A stretch of DNA of 64,000 nt, taken from assembly GCA_029268225.1 (NCBI GenBank), contig JAJUGJ010000002.1:1-64000 (forward strand). The letters are read 5' to 3'. The stretch is from Burkholderiales bacterium. GTDB lineage: Bacteria; Pseudomonadota; Gammaproteobacteria; Burkholderiales; Burkholderiaceae_C. Positions within the stretch are counted from its first letter, which is position 1. Every line of letters begins with the position of its first letter. Shown here piece by piece: positions 29,736-38,391 of the stretch. The notes under the pieces are model-generated. The model ran no database searches and was not told the DNA's origin. It saw only the letters and a list, made by a program, of their open reading frames with translations. The translations under genes and the position numbers were made by a program.

Positions 29736-30893
29736 TCACAGTTTGATGAGCCGCTCCAGCGCCTGCTCCAGCGTGGCGGCTGACTTGGCAAAACAGAAGC
29801 GGATGACGCCATGGTCGGCGCCATCGGGGTAGAAGGCGGACACCGGGATGGCGGCCACACCGTGCTCGCGCGTGAGGCGCTCGACGAAGACGCGGTCACC
29901 TTCGTCACTGATGGCGCCATATTTGACGCACTGGAAGTAGGTGCCCTGGCAGGGCAGCAGCTCAAAGCGTGAGCCGGCCAGCGCCTGCCGGAAGATGTCA
30001 CGTTTGCCCTGGTACAGGGCCTTGAGCTGCTCGTACCAACCTGGCTTTTTCATGAAGTCGGCCAGGGCGTACTGCGAAGGGGCGTGCACGGTGAACACGA
30101 TGAATTGGTGGGCCTTGCGGAACTCGGCCATCAGCTCGCGCGGGGCCAGGCAGTAGGCCACCTTCCAGCCGGTGATGTGATAGGTCTTGCCGAAGCTGGA
30201 GACGACGAAGGCGCGCTCGGCCAGGCCGGGGTAGCGCAGCACGCTTTCATGGCGGGCGCCGTCGAACACCATGTGTTCGTAGACCTCATCGCTCAGCAGC
30301 ACGATGCCGGTGTTCTTCACCAGGGCCTCCAGGCGGGCCATGTCCTCGGCCGTCCACACGGTGCCGGTGGGGTTGTGCGGGCTGTTGAGGATGATCAGGC
30401 GCGTGCGCGGCGTGATCAGGCGGGCCACCTCGTCCCAGTCGGGGCGGTAGTCGGGCAGGCTCAGGTGGGCGTAGACGACCTTGCCCCCCTGCAACTCAAC
30501 CGACGGCGCGTAACTGTCGTACACCGGGGTGAAGACGATGACCTCGTCACCCGGGTGCACCAGAGCCGCCACGGCCGTGAAGATCGCTTGCGTCGCCCCG
30601 GCGGTGACGGTGATTTCGGCGGCCACATCGTAAGATGCGCCATACAACGCATTCACCTTGGCGGCAATGGCCTCGCGCAGCACCGGCACACCGGTCATGG
30701 GGGCGTACTGGTTGTGACCGGCGCGGGCGTGCTGGTCGAGCAAGGCCAGAAGCTCGGCGGGCGCGTCGAAATCCGGAAAGCCTTGCGACAGGTTGAGCGC
30801 GCCGTGCTCGGCGGCCAAGGCCGACATCACCGAGAAGATGGTGGTGCCGACCTGGGGCAGTCGGGAGGTGAGGGGGCGGGGGTAGCTGGGCAT
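29736..30893 (-). CDS. PLP-dependent aminotransferase, methionine aminotransferase-like
   Basis: 385 residues from the ATG at 30893. Class I/II fold: NLSQGFPDFDAP near the N terminus, ILNSPHNPTGTVW, LSDEVYEHMVFDG, the PLP lysine in SSFGKTYHITGWK, and the C-terminal arginine in IRFCFAKS. The closest family I recognise is the YbdL/kynurenine aminotransferase-like group that prefers methionine or aromatic amino acids. It lies 40 bases after rpe and 19 bases before the amidohydrolase gene, so it probably belongs to the same unit. Confidence 0.9.
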   Translation of the reverse strand: MPSYPRPLTSRLPQVGTTIFSVMSALAAEHGALNLSQGFPDFDAPAELLALLDQHARAGHNQYAPMTGVPVLREAIAAKVNALYGASYDVAAEITVTAGATQAIFTAVAALVHPGDEVIVFTPVYDSYAPSVELQGGKVVYAHLSLPDYRPDWDEVARLITPRTRLIILNSPHNPTGTVWTAEDMARLEALVKNTGIVLLSDEVYEHMVFDGARHESVLRYPGLAERAFVVSSFGKTYHITGWKVAYCLAPRELMAEFRKAHQFIVFTVHAPSQYALADFMKKPGWYEQLKALYQGKRDIFRQALAGSRFELLPCQGTYFQCVKYGAISDEGDRVFVERLTREHGVAAIPVSAFYPDGADHGVIRFCFAKSAATLEQALERLIKL

Positions 30894-30933
30894 GGCGGCA
30901 AGGATAGCGTGAGCGCCCACCCCGACCGAAGGC

Positions 30934-31617
30934 TTACTTCGCCAGTTCAGCACGCATCGCGTCGATCACCGCCTTGTAGTCCGGCTTGCCAAAGATGGCG
31001 CTGCCGGCCACGAAGGTGTCGGCGCCCGCGTCGGCGATGCGGCGGATGTTGTCCACCTTCACGCCACCGTCGATCTCCAGGCGGATGTCACGGCCCGAGG
31101 CGTCGATGATCTTGCGCACCTTCTCGGCCTTGCGCAGCGTGCTGTCGATGAAGCTTTGGCCGCCAAAGCCGGGGTTGACGCTCATCAGCAGCACCACGTC
31201 CACCTTGTCGATGACGTACTCCAGCACCTCGACCGAGGCGGCGGGGTTGAACACCAGGCCGGCCTTGCAGCCTTCGGCCTTGATGAGCTGCAGGGTGCGG
31301 TCCACGTGGGTGGAGGCATCGGGGTGGAAGGTGATGATGTCGGCACCGGACTTGGCGAAGGCCTGGGCCAGGGCGTCCACGGGTTGCACCATCAGGTGCA
31401 CGTCGATGGGCACGGCGGTGCCGTCGGCCTTGACGGCGTGCTTGCGCAGCGCCTCGCAAACCATCGGTCCGAAAGTCAGGTTGGGCACGTAATGGTTGTC
31501 CATCACGTCAAAGTGGATCCAGTCGGCCCCGGCGTCGATGACGTTGCGCACCTCCTCGCCCAGGCGGGCGAAATCGGCAGACAGGATGCTGGGGGCGATG
31601 CGGAAGGTGCGCGACAT
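30934..31617 (-). CDS. rpe: Ribulose-phosphate 3-epimerase
   Basis: 227 residues. It interconverts ribulose 5-phosphate and xylulose 5-phosphate. [12 protein letters not shown], the metal-binding [14 protein letters not shown], the mobile loop [13 protein letters not shown] and LEIDGGV are intact. It is divergent from apaG across 107 bases. In many relatives rpe is followed by gph and trpE; here an aminotransferase follows and gph is about 18 kb away. Confidence 0.97.
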   Translation of the reverse strand: MSRTFRIAPSILSADFARLGEEVRNVIDAGADWIHFDVMDNHYVPNLTFGPMVCEALRKHAVKADGTAVPIDVHLMVQPVDALAQAFAKSGADIITFHPDASTHVDRTLQLIKAEGCKAGLVFNPAASVEVLEYVIDKVDVVLLMSVNPGFGGQSFIDSTLRKAEKVRKIIDASGRDIRLEIDGGVKVDNIRRIADAGADTFVAGSAIFGKPDYKAVIDAMRAELAK

Positions 31618-31724
31618 GGAAAGGGCCTTTCGGTGGATGGGTGCGCCATTGTAAAAAGACAGCCCCAGGGTTTGCCAGGGTATGTCACAGAGTCCATGAA
31701 AGGGGATTGCCTAGAATGGGCCGC

Positions 31725-32099
31725 ATGAGCAAAGCCCAATTCACCTGCGCCGTGGTCCCCCAGTACCTGGAAGACCAGAGCAATCCCGTGCGACACGAGT
31801 ACGCCTTTGCCTACACGGTGACCATCGTCAACAGTGGCGAGGTGCCCGCGCAGCTGATCGGCCGCCATTGGGTCATCACCGATGCCACGGGCCATGTCGA
31901 GGAGGTGCGCGGTCTGGGCGTGGTCGGGCACCAACCGCTGCTCAAACCGGGTGAGCGCTTCGAATACACCAGCTGGACGCGTCTGAACACGCCCCATGGC
32001 GTGATGCAGGGCACCTACTTCTGCATGACCGACGCGGCCGAAGCCTTTGAGGCGCCGATCCCGGCCTTCACCCTGGCGCGTCAACAATCCCTGCACTGA
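31725..32099 (+). CDS. apaG: ApaG-domain protein
   Basis: 124 residues from the ATG at 31725, the usual ApaG length. It has the immunoglobulin-like ApaG fold: FAYTVTIVNSGEVPAQLIGRHWVITDATG, then LKPGERFEYTSWTRLNTPHGVMQGTY. ApaG is linked to cobalt and magnesium tolerance and phosphate-containing ligands; its activity is unsettled. It is divergent from rpe and is followed four bases later by the PF10136 membrane protein gene, so they are probably co-transcribed. Confidence 0.95.
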   Translation: MSKAQFTCAVVPQYLEDQSNPVRHEYAFAYTVTIVNSGEVPAQLIGRHWVITDATGHVEEVRGLGVVGHQPLLKPGERFEYTSWTRLNTPHGVMQGTYFCMTDAAEAFEAPIPAFTLARQQSLH

Positions 32100-32103
32100 A
32101 TTG

Positions 32104-34227
32104 ATGAAGCGCTTGGCCTCTCTCAAGACGCTGTGGCAGCGGCGGCCCTGGTGGTCGCGGCCCGGTCAGGATGTGGAACTGCAAGCCTTGCTGGACGGGG
32201 CCGATCCACAAGCACCCCAGGCGGTGCGGCACCTGTGGCTGATTCGCCTGCTGGGCTGGGTGCGGCGCGCCGAGCCGCGGTATGGCACCCGCACGCTGGT
32301 GAGCACCTTGGCGCAAGACCCGGTGCGCCGCGCCCGCGTGGTCAGCATGCTGGCCAGCATCTGGCGCGATGGCGACGTGGCCGCCCTGCTGGCCGACTTC
32401 GGTTTTTCGCCACGCACCTCCTTTCTGAACGAACTGGGCGAGCGCCTGCGCCGCCGCGTGCTGCCCCTGAGCCCGGACACCGACGACCTGGGCACGCTGT
32501 TCAACCTGCTGTTCGACGATCCGGCCGATGCGCAATGGCTGGCCGATCTGGATGAGCCCACGCTCAATGCCATCGGCGAGCTGTGGGCGGACGCGATGCG
32601 CGAACTGGACCCGGAGCGCTGCAACGGCGCCGCCTGCCCGCTGGGCTGGCGCGAGCCCTTCCACGACGCCATGCTCTATCTGGCCACGCAGATCCGCGCG
32701 GCGGGCTTCTCGCCGGCGTTTCGCTCGCGCATGGGTGTGCGGGTGGACGTGGACTTCGACACCAAGATGGCGCGCGCCGAGGGTCGCTCCAACGAAGCCA
32801 GCGCGCGGCATGCCTTTCGCCACCTGTCGCAAACCACCGAGCGGGTGCACGAGCTGGCACTGGCCCACGCACAGGAAGCGGGCCCTGATGCCCCGCCTTC
32901 GGCCGCCCTGCTGCACGAAGCCCAGTACCTGCGAGCCCTGCTGGACACCTGTGCGAACGCCGCACGGGGCCTGCATGGCCACCTGGAAGAGCATGGCATC
33001 TCGATGGACCTGGTCTTTCAGATCGACCAGTTGTGCGAGCGCTGCCGACGCATGGAGCGCCTGCTGGAGGCTGTGCTGAGTCCCAAGCCCGGCCCGGTCT
33101 TGCGCCGCTTTTTGATCGAACTGCTGCAGGTGAGCGAAGAGCGCCGCAGCGTGCGCGCCCTGTTCACCCAGCATTACTCGATGCTGGCGCGCAAGGTGGC
33201 CGAGCGCAGCGCCGAAACCGGCGAGCACTACATCACCCGCACGCGCGCCGAGTACCGCCAGATGCTGCGCAGCGCCGCTGGCGGGGGCGCGGTGATGGCC
33301 GTGACCACCTTCATGAAGTTCGTGATGCTGGGCCTGGGCCTGTCGCCCTTCTGGAGCGGGATGGCCGCAGGCTTCAACTACGCCACCAGCTTCGTGGTGG
33401 TGCAGTGGCTGCACTTCACGGTGGCCACCAAGCAGCCCGCCATGACGGCCCCGGCCATGGCCGCCAAACTGGAGGACACGCGCAGCGAAGCCGGCGTGGA
33501 GAGCTTTGTGGACGAGGTGGCCCACCTGGTCCGCTCACAGGTCGCCGGCATCGTGGGCAACCTGATGGTGGTCACCCCCCTGGTGCTGCTGGCTCAATTG
33601 GCGGCGTGGTGGGCCCTGGGGGCGCCGCTGATCAGCGAGGCCGAGGCCCACTACGTGTTCAAGAGCATGACCCTGCTGGGCCCCTCACTCTGGTATGCCG
33701 CCTTCACGGGTGTGCTGCTGTTCTCGTCAAGCATCATCGCGGGCTGGGTGGAGAACTGGTTTGTGCTGCACCGCCTGGACAGCGCCTTGCGCTGGAACCC
33801 GCGCATCCGCGCGCGCCTGGGGGCGCACCGCGCGGCCCGCTGGGCGGTGTGGTGGCGCGAGAACATCTCGGGCCTGGCGGCCAACATCTCACTGGGCTTC
33901 ATGCTGGGCGTGGTGCCGGTGGTGGCCAGCTTCCTGGGCTTGCCGCTGGACATCCGTCACGTCACGCTGTCGGCCGGTCAGACGGCTGCCGCGGCCGCCA
34001 CCCTGGGTTGGGACGTCATCCACAACCCACAACTGTGGTGGTGCGTGGCCGCCGTGCCGTTGACGGGCATGCTCAATGTGGGCGTCAGTTTCGCGCTGGC
34101 GCTGCGGGTGGCGGTGCGTTCGCGCGGCGTGCGTCTGGTCGACCGGGCCCGCCTGTGGCAGGCCATCCGGCGGCGCATGTGGCGTCACCCCTTGAGCTTC
34201 TTGTTGCCGCCGCGGTCCTCGTCCTGA
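32104..34227 (+). CDS. PF10136-family membrane protein (named 'site-specific recombinase')
   Basis: 707 residues. The first 400 are soluble, with acidic and arginine-rich helices. The rest holds several membrane helices, including GGGAVMAVTTFMKFVMLGLGL, NLMVVTPLVLLAQLAAWWAL and MLNVGVSFALALRVAVRS. This matches the Gcr-type family annotated as site-specific recombinase from a gonococcal study. I see no serine- or tyrosine-recombinase catalytic motif, and membrane embedding argues against direct DNA recombination. It starts four bases after apaG. The real role is unknown. Confidence 0.85.
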   Translation: MKRLASLKTLWQRRPWWSRPGQDVELQALLDGADPQAPQAVRHLWLIRLLGWVRRAEPRYGTRTLVSTLAQDPVRRARVVSMLASIWRDGDVAALLADFGFSPRTSFLNELGERLRRRVLPLSPDTDDLGTLFNLLFDDPADAQWLADLDEPTLNAIGELWADAMRELDPERCNGAACPLGWREPFHDAMLYLATQIRAAGFSPAFRSRMGVRVDVDFDTKMARAEGRSNEASARHAFRHLSQTTERVHELALAHAQEAGPDAPPSAALLHEAQYLRALLDTCANAARGLHGHLEEHGISMDLVFQIDQLCERCRRMERLLEAVLSPKPGPVLRRFLIELLQVSEERRSVRALFTQHYSMLARKVAERSAETGEHYITRTRAEYRQMLRSAAGGGAVMAVTTFMKFVMLGLGLSPFWSGMAAGFNYATSFVVVQWLHFTVATKQPAMTAPAMAAKLEDTRSEAGVESFVDEVAHLVRSQVAGIVGNLMVVTPLVLLAQLAAWWALGAPLISEAEAHYVFKSMTLLGPSLWYAAFTGVLLFSSSIIAGWVENWFVLHRLDSALRWNPRIRARLGAHRAARWAVWWRENISGLAANISLGFMLGVVPVVASFLGLPLDIRHVTLSAGQTAAAAATLGWDVIHNPQLWWCVAAVPLTGMLNVGVSFALALRVAVRSRGVRLVDRARLWQAIRRRMWRHPLSFLLPPRSSS

Positions 34228-34353
34228 TCAACGATCCAAGTCGCGCTCATCCTGGGGCAACTCGCCTTGGCGGCGCCCCGAAAACATCGTCCACCAGACC
34301 AGCCCCACCAGCACAGCCAAGGCGGCAGCAGCTTCCAGCACAATCAACCACAT
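34228..34353 (-). CDS. Small single-pass membrane protein
   Basis: 41 residues: a hydrophobic helix (about 3-24, IVLEAAAALAVLVGLVWWTMF) then a charged tail ending in ERDLDR. The layout suggests a real small inner-membrane protein, but at this length chance is possible. Its stop adjoins the stop of the preceding gene, and its ATG shares the palindrome CATG with the start of mltA on the other strand. No ribosome binding site is obvious. Confidence 0.5.
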   Translation of the reverse strand: MWLIVLEAAAALAVLVGLVWWTMFSGRRQGELPQDERDLDR

Positions 34354-35578
34354 GATCGTTCGTCCGTTTTCGAAGTTGAGATGGGCCCTACCGGCTCTGA
34401 TTGTAGGCAGCCTGATGGGGTGCAGCCTGTTGCCCACCTCCACCCGGGAGACCCCGGCGCCGGTGACGACGCCGGAGGTGGCGGCCAGCGTCCCGGGCGC
34501 GGCGCCCCTGACTTGGCAGCGCGCCAAGTCCACCTGGACCGCGGCGAACTGGAACGAGCTGCCCGGCTGGGAGCAAGACCGCGTCCGGGAATGGTGGCCC
34601 GCCCTGTGGCAAGGCTGCGTGAAGCCGGCCGCCGCCTGGGCCCAGGTGTGCGCCGAGGTGCGCAAGCTGGGGCCGCAATGGGGCAAGCAGGTCGAGGACG
34701 GCTTCGTGCGCCAGTGGGTGCAAAGCCGTCTGCAACCCTGGCGGGTGAGCGCCCCCGATGGTCGCGCCACCGGCCTGCTGACCGGCTACTTCGAGCCACT
34801 GCTGGAAGGCCGACGGACCCCGGATGCGCGTTTTCGCCACCCGCTGCACCGGGCCCCACAGGGGCTGGGCACCCGCAAGCCCTTCCTCAGCCGCAACGAG
34901 TTGGAGCGCACGCCAGAGGGCCGCGCCGCACTGGCCGGACGCGAACTGGTCTACCTGGCCGACCCGCTGGACGTGCTGCTGATCCAGGTGCAGGGCTCCG
35001 GTCGCATCCGCCTGCAAGACGAACGCGACGCGCAGGGCCAGCCCAAGGTGGTGCGCCTGGCCTTTGGCGGCCACAACGACCAGCCCTATGTGTCGGTGGC
35101 GCGCTGGCTGGTGGACCAGGGTGCGTTCACGCTGGAGCAGGCCTCCTGGCCCGCCATCCGCAACTGGGCCACGGCCAACCCGGCCCGGGTGGACGAGATG
35201 ATGCACGCCAACCCGCGCGTGGTCTTCTTCCGTGAAGAGCCCTTGCCAGACCCAGCCGTGGGCCCGAGCGGCGCCCAAGGGGTGCCGCTGACGCCCGGTC
35301 GCTCGATTGCCGTCGACCGCGACAGCGTGCCGCTGGGCACACCCGTGTGGCTGGACAGCACGGTGCCCTCCACGTGGTCGGCCAACGGCAGCGCCAGCCC
35401 GGCTGCGCCCTTGCAGCGCCTGGTGATGGCACAGGACACCGGCGGCGCCATCCTGGGCGCCGTGCGCGCCGACTTCTTCTGGGGCTGGGGCGATGAGGCC
35501 CTGGCCCTGGCCGGTCGCACCAAACAGAATCTGGCCATGTGGGTGCTGTGGCCGCAGGGCGCCGGGCCCGTGCGCTGA
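34352..35578 (+). CDS. mltA: Membrane-bound lytic murein transglycosylase A
   Basis: 408 residues. A lipoprotein signal with lipobox LMGC (Cys24) anchors it in the outer membrane. The MltA domain contains GYFEPLLEGRR and the barrel DPLDVLLIQVQGSGRI. The C-terminal 3D domain has the catalytic region MAQDTGGAI followed by ADFFWGWG. It cleaves peptidoglycan to 1,6-anhydro products. The start at 34352 gives a complete signal peptide. The promoter must lie within the small divergent reading frame or the end of the PF10136 gene. Confidence 0.95.
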   Translation: MIVRPFSKLRWALPALIVGSLMGCSLLPTSTRETPAPVTTPEVAASVPGAAPLTWQRAKSTWTAANWNELPGWEQDRVREWWPALWQGCVKPAAAWAQVCAEVRKLGPQWGKQVEDGFVRQWVQSRLQPWRVSAPDGRATGLLTGYFEPLLEGRRTPDARFRHPLHRAPQGLGTRKPFLSRNELERTPEGRAALAGRELVYLADPLDVLLIQVQGSGRIRLQDERDAQGQPKVVRLAFGGHNDQPYVSVARWLVDQGAFTLEQASWPAIRNWATANPARVDEMMHANPRVVFFREEPLPDPAVGPSGAQGVPLTPGRSIAVDRDSVPLGTPVWLDSTVPSTWSANGSASPAAPLQRLVMAQDTGGAILGAVRADFFWGWGDEALALAGRTKQNLAMWVLWPQGAGPVR

Positions 35579-35590
35579 CTCAGCTGACGT

Positions 35591-36538
35591 TCAAGCGGCA
35601 AAGGCCCGCTTGAGCGCCTCGGCCAGGGCCGTGTGCGCCTGCGCGGCTTCCGGCAAGAAGCGGCCCATGTTGATGAAGTCGTGGATGACGCCGGGCCACA
35701 CGCGCAGCTCCACCGGCACGCCGGCCGCGCGCAGCTTGTCGGCGTACAGATAGCCGTCGTCGGTCAAGGGGTCGCACTGCGCCAGGCCGATCCAGGCCGG
35801 GGCCACGCCGCGGTGATCGGGCGCGTGCAGAGGCTCGCGGTGCCAGCGCTCGCTGAGGTGGCCGCCCTGCGCATGGCTTTCAAACCACTTCATCAACTCC
35901 GCGTTGAGGAAGGTAGCGCGCCCGTAGGTCATGAAGGAGTCGGTGCGCACGCCCACCTGCACCGAGGGATAGAACAGCGCCTGCAGTTTCAAGGGGATGT
36001 CGGCGTCGCGCGCCAGTACCGCCAGGATGGCCGCCAGCGTGCCGCCCGCGCTGTCACCGCCGACCGCCATGCGGCTGGCGTCCAGATGCTGGGTGTGACC
36101 GTGCTCGACCAGCCAGCGCAGGGCCGCCATGCAGTCTTCCAGCCCCGCGGGATATTTGTGTTCGGGGGCCAGGCGGTAGTCGATGGCCACCACGGCCGCG
36201 CCGCTCTGGTGGGCCACCTGGCTGCACATCGCCTCACAGGTGTCGATGCCGCCCACCACAAAGCCACCGCCATGCAGGTACAGGAACACCGGCAGGTCCT
36301 TGTCGTGCGTGCTGGCCCACAGGCGTGCCGGGATGTCACCGGCCGGGCCGGGAATGGCGAAGTGCTCGACACGGGGCAAGGGCACCGGTGGGTGTGCCAT
36401 CGCACCCACCCCCGCGGCATAGGCCTTGCGAGCCATCTCCACCGGTTGCTGGCTCAGCGGCGGAAAACCCGTGCGACGGATGCTGTCCATCAGGGCCTGG
36501 GTGTGGGGGGCAAAGGGCAAGGGCTTGTCGTCAGCCAT
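35591..36538 (-). CDS. Alpha/beta hydrolase, hormone-sensitive lipase family esterase
   Basis: 315 residues from the ATG at 36538, with AGGAG about nine bases upstream. The oxyanion motif HGGGFVVGG, the nucleophile elbow GDSAGG, the acidic residue in CDPLTDDG and the histidine in VIHDFINM mark the HSL (family IV) esterases. It probably hydrolyses short acyl esters in the cytoplasm. It converges on mltA with a 12-base gap and follows the unknown secreted protein on the same strand. Confidence 0.92.
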   Translation of the reverse strand: MADDKPLPFAPHTQALMDSIRRTGFPPLSQQPVEMARKAYAAGVGAMAHPPVPLPRVEHFAIPGPAGDIPARLWASTHDKDLPVFLYLHGGGFVVGGIDTCEAMCSQVAHQSGAAVVAIDYRLAPEHKYPAGLEDCMAALRWLVEHGHTQHLDASRMAVGGDSAGGTLAAILAVLARDADIPLKLQALFYPSVQVGVRTDSFMTYGRATFLNAELMKWFESHAQGGHLSERWHREPLHAPDHRGVAPAWIGLAQCDPLTDDGYLYADKLRAAGVPVELRVWPGVIHDFINMGRFLPEAAQAHTALAEALKRAFAA

Positions 36539-36609
36539 GTCGAAGGTCTCCTGCCGATGGGTTCGGCTCGTGTGGGACAGGAACGGGGGCCATGCGGGCG
36601 CAAGGCACC

Positions 36610-37347
36610 TCAAGGCGCGGTGATGCGGATTTCCAGCTGTTCGGACTGTGTGTCATCGATGGCCTCGGTCGACAGCGTGCCACTGCGCGCTTGCTGCGCA
36701 CGCCGACCACTGCGGGCCACCACGGCCCATTCTCCCAGAGGGACGGCCACCGTGCTGACCACCTCGCTGTACCGCACCTGGCCATCGGGTTCGTAGGCAG
36801 ACTGGGTGCTGGCGCGGGCATCGAGCTCCACCGTGACAGGCGCCTGGCCACCAGGCCACTGTGGGCGCACATTCAGCCCCTGCCCCAGATCAAGCCACTC
36901 GGTCTGGGCCCAGGCCTGTACCGCGCCGCCGCGGCCATCTCGCCCCGGGCGCTGCGTGGGCACATACGCCCATTGCCAGACCGTGTAGGGCTGGCTGCGT
37001 CCCACGAACAGACGCGCTCGACCGCCGTTGAGCACCTGCACCTGCTGCACCGACTGGGCCTGGGTCTCGGTCTGCCACCGACCCATCTGCACCTCGCCCT
37101 GGGCCACCACGCCGCGCTGGCTGTCGATGATCACCCGCCCCTGGCGCACACCGACACGGCTGTCTTGCACCTGTCCCTGCCCTGCAATCCGCCACTCCAC
37201 CACCAGATTGCGCAACGGCAGGCCGGCATCGCGGACCTGCGCAGCAACCCACCCTGGGGTGAGGCTCAGGCCGGCGCACAGGGCCCCCAGAGCACGAGCC
37301 CAGCGCCGACGAGGGCCACTTGTCTGAAAATGCGGGAAATCAAGCAT
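36610..37347 (-). CDS. Secreted protein of unknown function, possibly secretin-like
   Basis: 245 residues from the ATG at 37347, with GGAG nine bases upstream. A signal peptide ends near GWVAAQV. The mature protein is rich in short beta strands. The middle and end, LNVRPQW, VTVELDAR and VSTVAVPLGEWAVVA, recall the strand pattern of secretin C-terminal domains (for example GspD and PilQ), but it is much too short for a secretin. I do not recognise a named family. It lies 71 bases upstream of the esterase gene and is divergent from the HDOD gene. Confidence 0.6.
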   Translation of the reverse strand: MLDFPHFQTSGPRRRWARALGALCAGLSLTPGWVAAQVRDAGLPLRNLVVEWRIAGQGQVQDSRVGVRQGRVIIDSQRGVVAQGEVQMGRWQTETQAQSVQQVQVLNGGRARLFVGRSQPYTVWQWAYVPTQRPGRDGRGGAVQAWAQTEWLDLGQGLNVRPQWPGGQAPVTVELDARASTQSAYEPDGQVRYSEVVSTVAVPLGEWAVVARSGRRAQQARSGTLSTEAIDDTQSEQLEIRITAP

Positions 37348-37503
37348 GATCCTGTCTCCTTTCCGACGCGCCAGACCGCGAAGCTCGTGCTTCAATGTGA
37401 ACGCAGCAGAACCGATGTTCACGTAATCTGCCACAGACTGAAACGAACCGGGGCGGCCGCCCTCGACACCTTACTGCGCCCTGGCTCAAGGCGCCCTACC
37501 TCC

Positions 37504-38331
37504 ATGCAGCTCGACGAACTGTTCCAACAACCTCAGGCCCTGCCCGCTGTCCCCAAGATCGTTCACGAACTGATCGACAGCTTCAATGACCAGGATGTGT
37601 CGATCGAGGCGATTGCGCGCAAGCTCGCCGCCGACCCGGTGCTGTCCGCCCGCTTGCTGCGCCTGGCCAACTCAGCTTACTACCATGTGTCGCGCACCAT
37701 CGGCACGGTGCCGGAGTCCATCGCGATGCTGGGCTTCGTGACCGTGCGCACGCTGGTGATCAGCTCGGGCCTGACCGGTGGCTACAAGTCCATGCCCGGC
37801 CTGGACCTGAGCCAGTTCTGGCGCTACAGCATGCACGCGGCGGCCGTATCGGGCTGGGTCGCACAGCAGGTGCGCGTCAACCGTGACCAGGCGTTCACGG
37901 TCGGCCTGATGCACGCGATTGGCGAGTTGGTGATGCACGCAGGCATGCCCGCGGCCATGCTGCAACTGGACCAGCAATCGTCCCCGATGGACGATGACCG
38001 TCTGGCGCTCGAGGAGCGCACCTTCGGCTACCAGTTCGCATCCGTGGGATCCGAGTTGGCACGTCAGTGGCGCTTCCCGCTGTCGTTCGTCGAGGCGATC
38101 CGCCACTTCCCAGCGCCGCTGGCTCAGCCCAAGTTCGACCCGGTGGCCGGCGTGCTGCATCTGGCCGCCTGGCGCGCCCGCGCCGAGTTCCACCAGCTCG
38201 ATGCCGCGGCGATGGCCGCCCAGGTGCCTGCCGACGTGTGTGCGGCACTGGGCCTCTCGACGGACGTGCTGCTCAAGGAAATGCCACCGCTGGCAGAGCT
38301 GTGCGAAGGCCTGGAAGCGTTGATCAGCTGA
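37504..38331 (+). CDS. HDOD-domain signalling protein
   Basis: 275 residues, almost all one HDOD domain: PAVPKIVHELIDSF, then LAADPVLSARLLRLANSAYY, then VPESIAMLGFVTVRTLVISSGL. HDOD domains resemble HD phosphohydrolases but lack the catalytic histidine-aspartate pair, and act as scaffolds in c-di-GMP, chemotaxis and stress signalling. There is no attached EAL or GGDEF domain. With several c-di-GMP proteins elsewhere in the window a link is possible but unproven. It converges on priA with a 60-base gap. Confidence 0.9.
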   Translation: MQLDELFQQPQALPAVPKIVHELIDSFNDQDVSIEAIARKLAADPVLSARLLRLANSAYYHVSRTIGTVPESIAMLGFVTVRTLVISSGLTGGYKSMPGLDLSQFWRYSMHAAAVSGWVAQQVRVNRDQAFTVGLMHAIGELVMHAGMPAAMLQLDQQSSPMDDDRLALEERTFGYQFASVGSELARQWRFPLSFVEAIRHFPAPLAQPKFDPVAGVLHLAAWRARAEFHQLDAAAMAAQVPADVCAALGLSTDVLLKEMPPLAELCEGLEALIS

Positions 38332-38391
38332 TCCTGAACGCACCGGGACGCCCCCCGCTGCCGAGAACACGGGCGACGAACCGTTGCGGCA

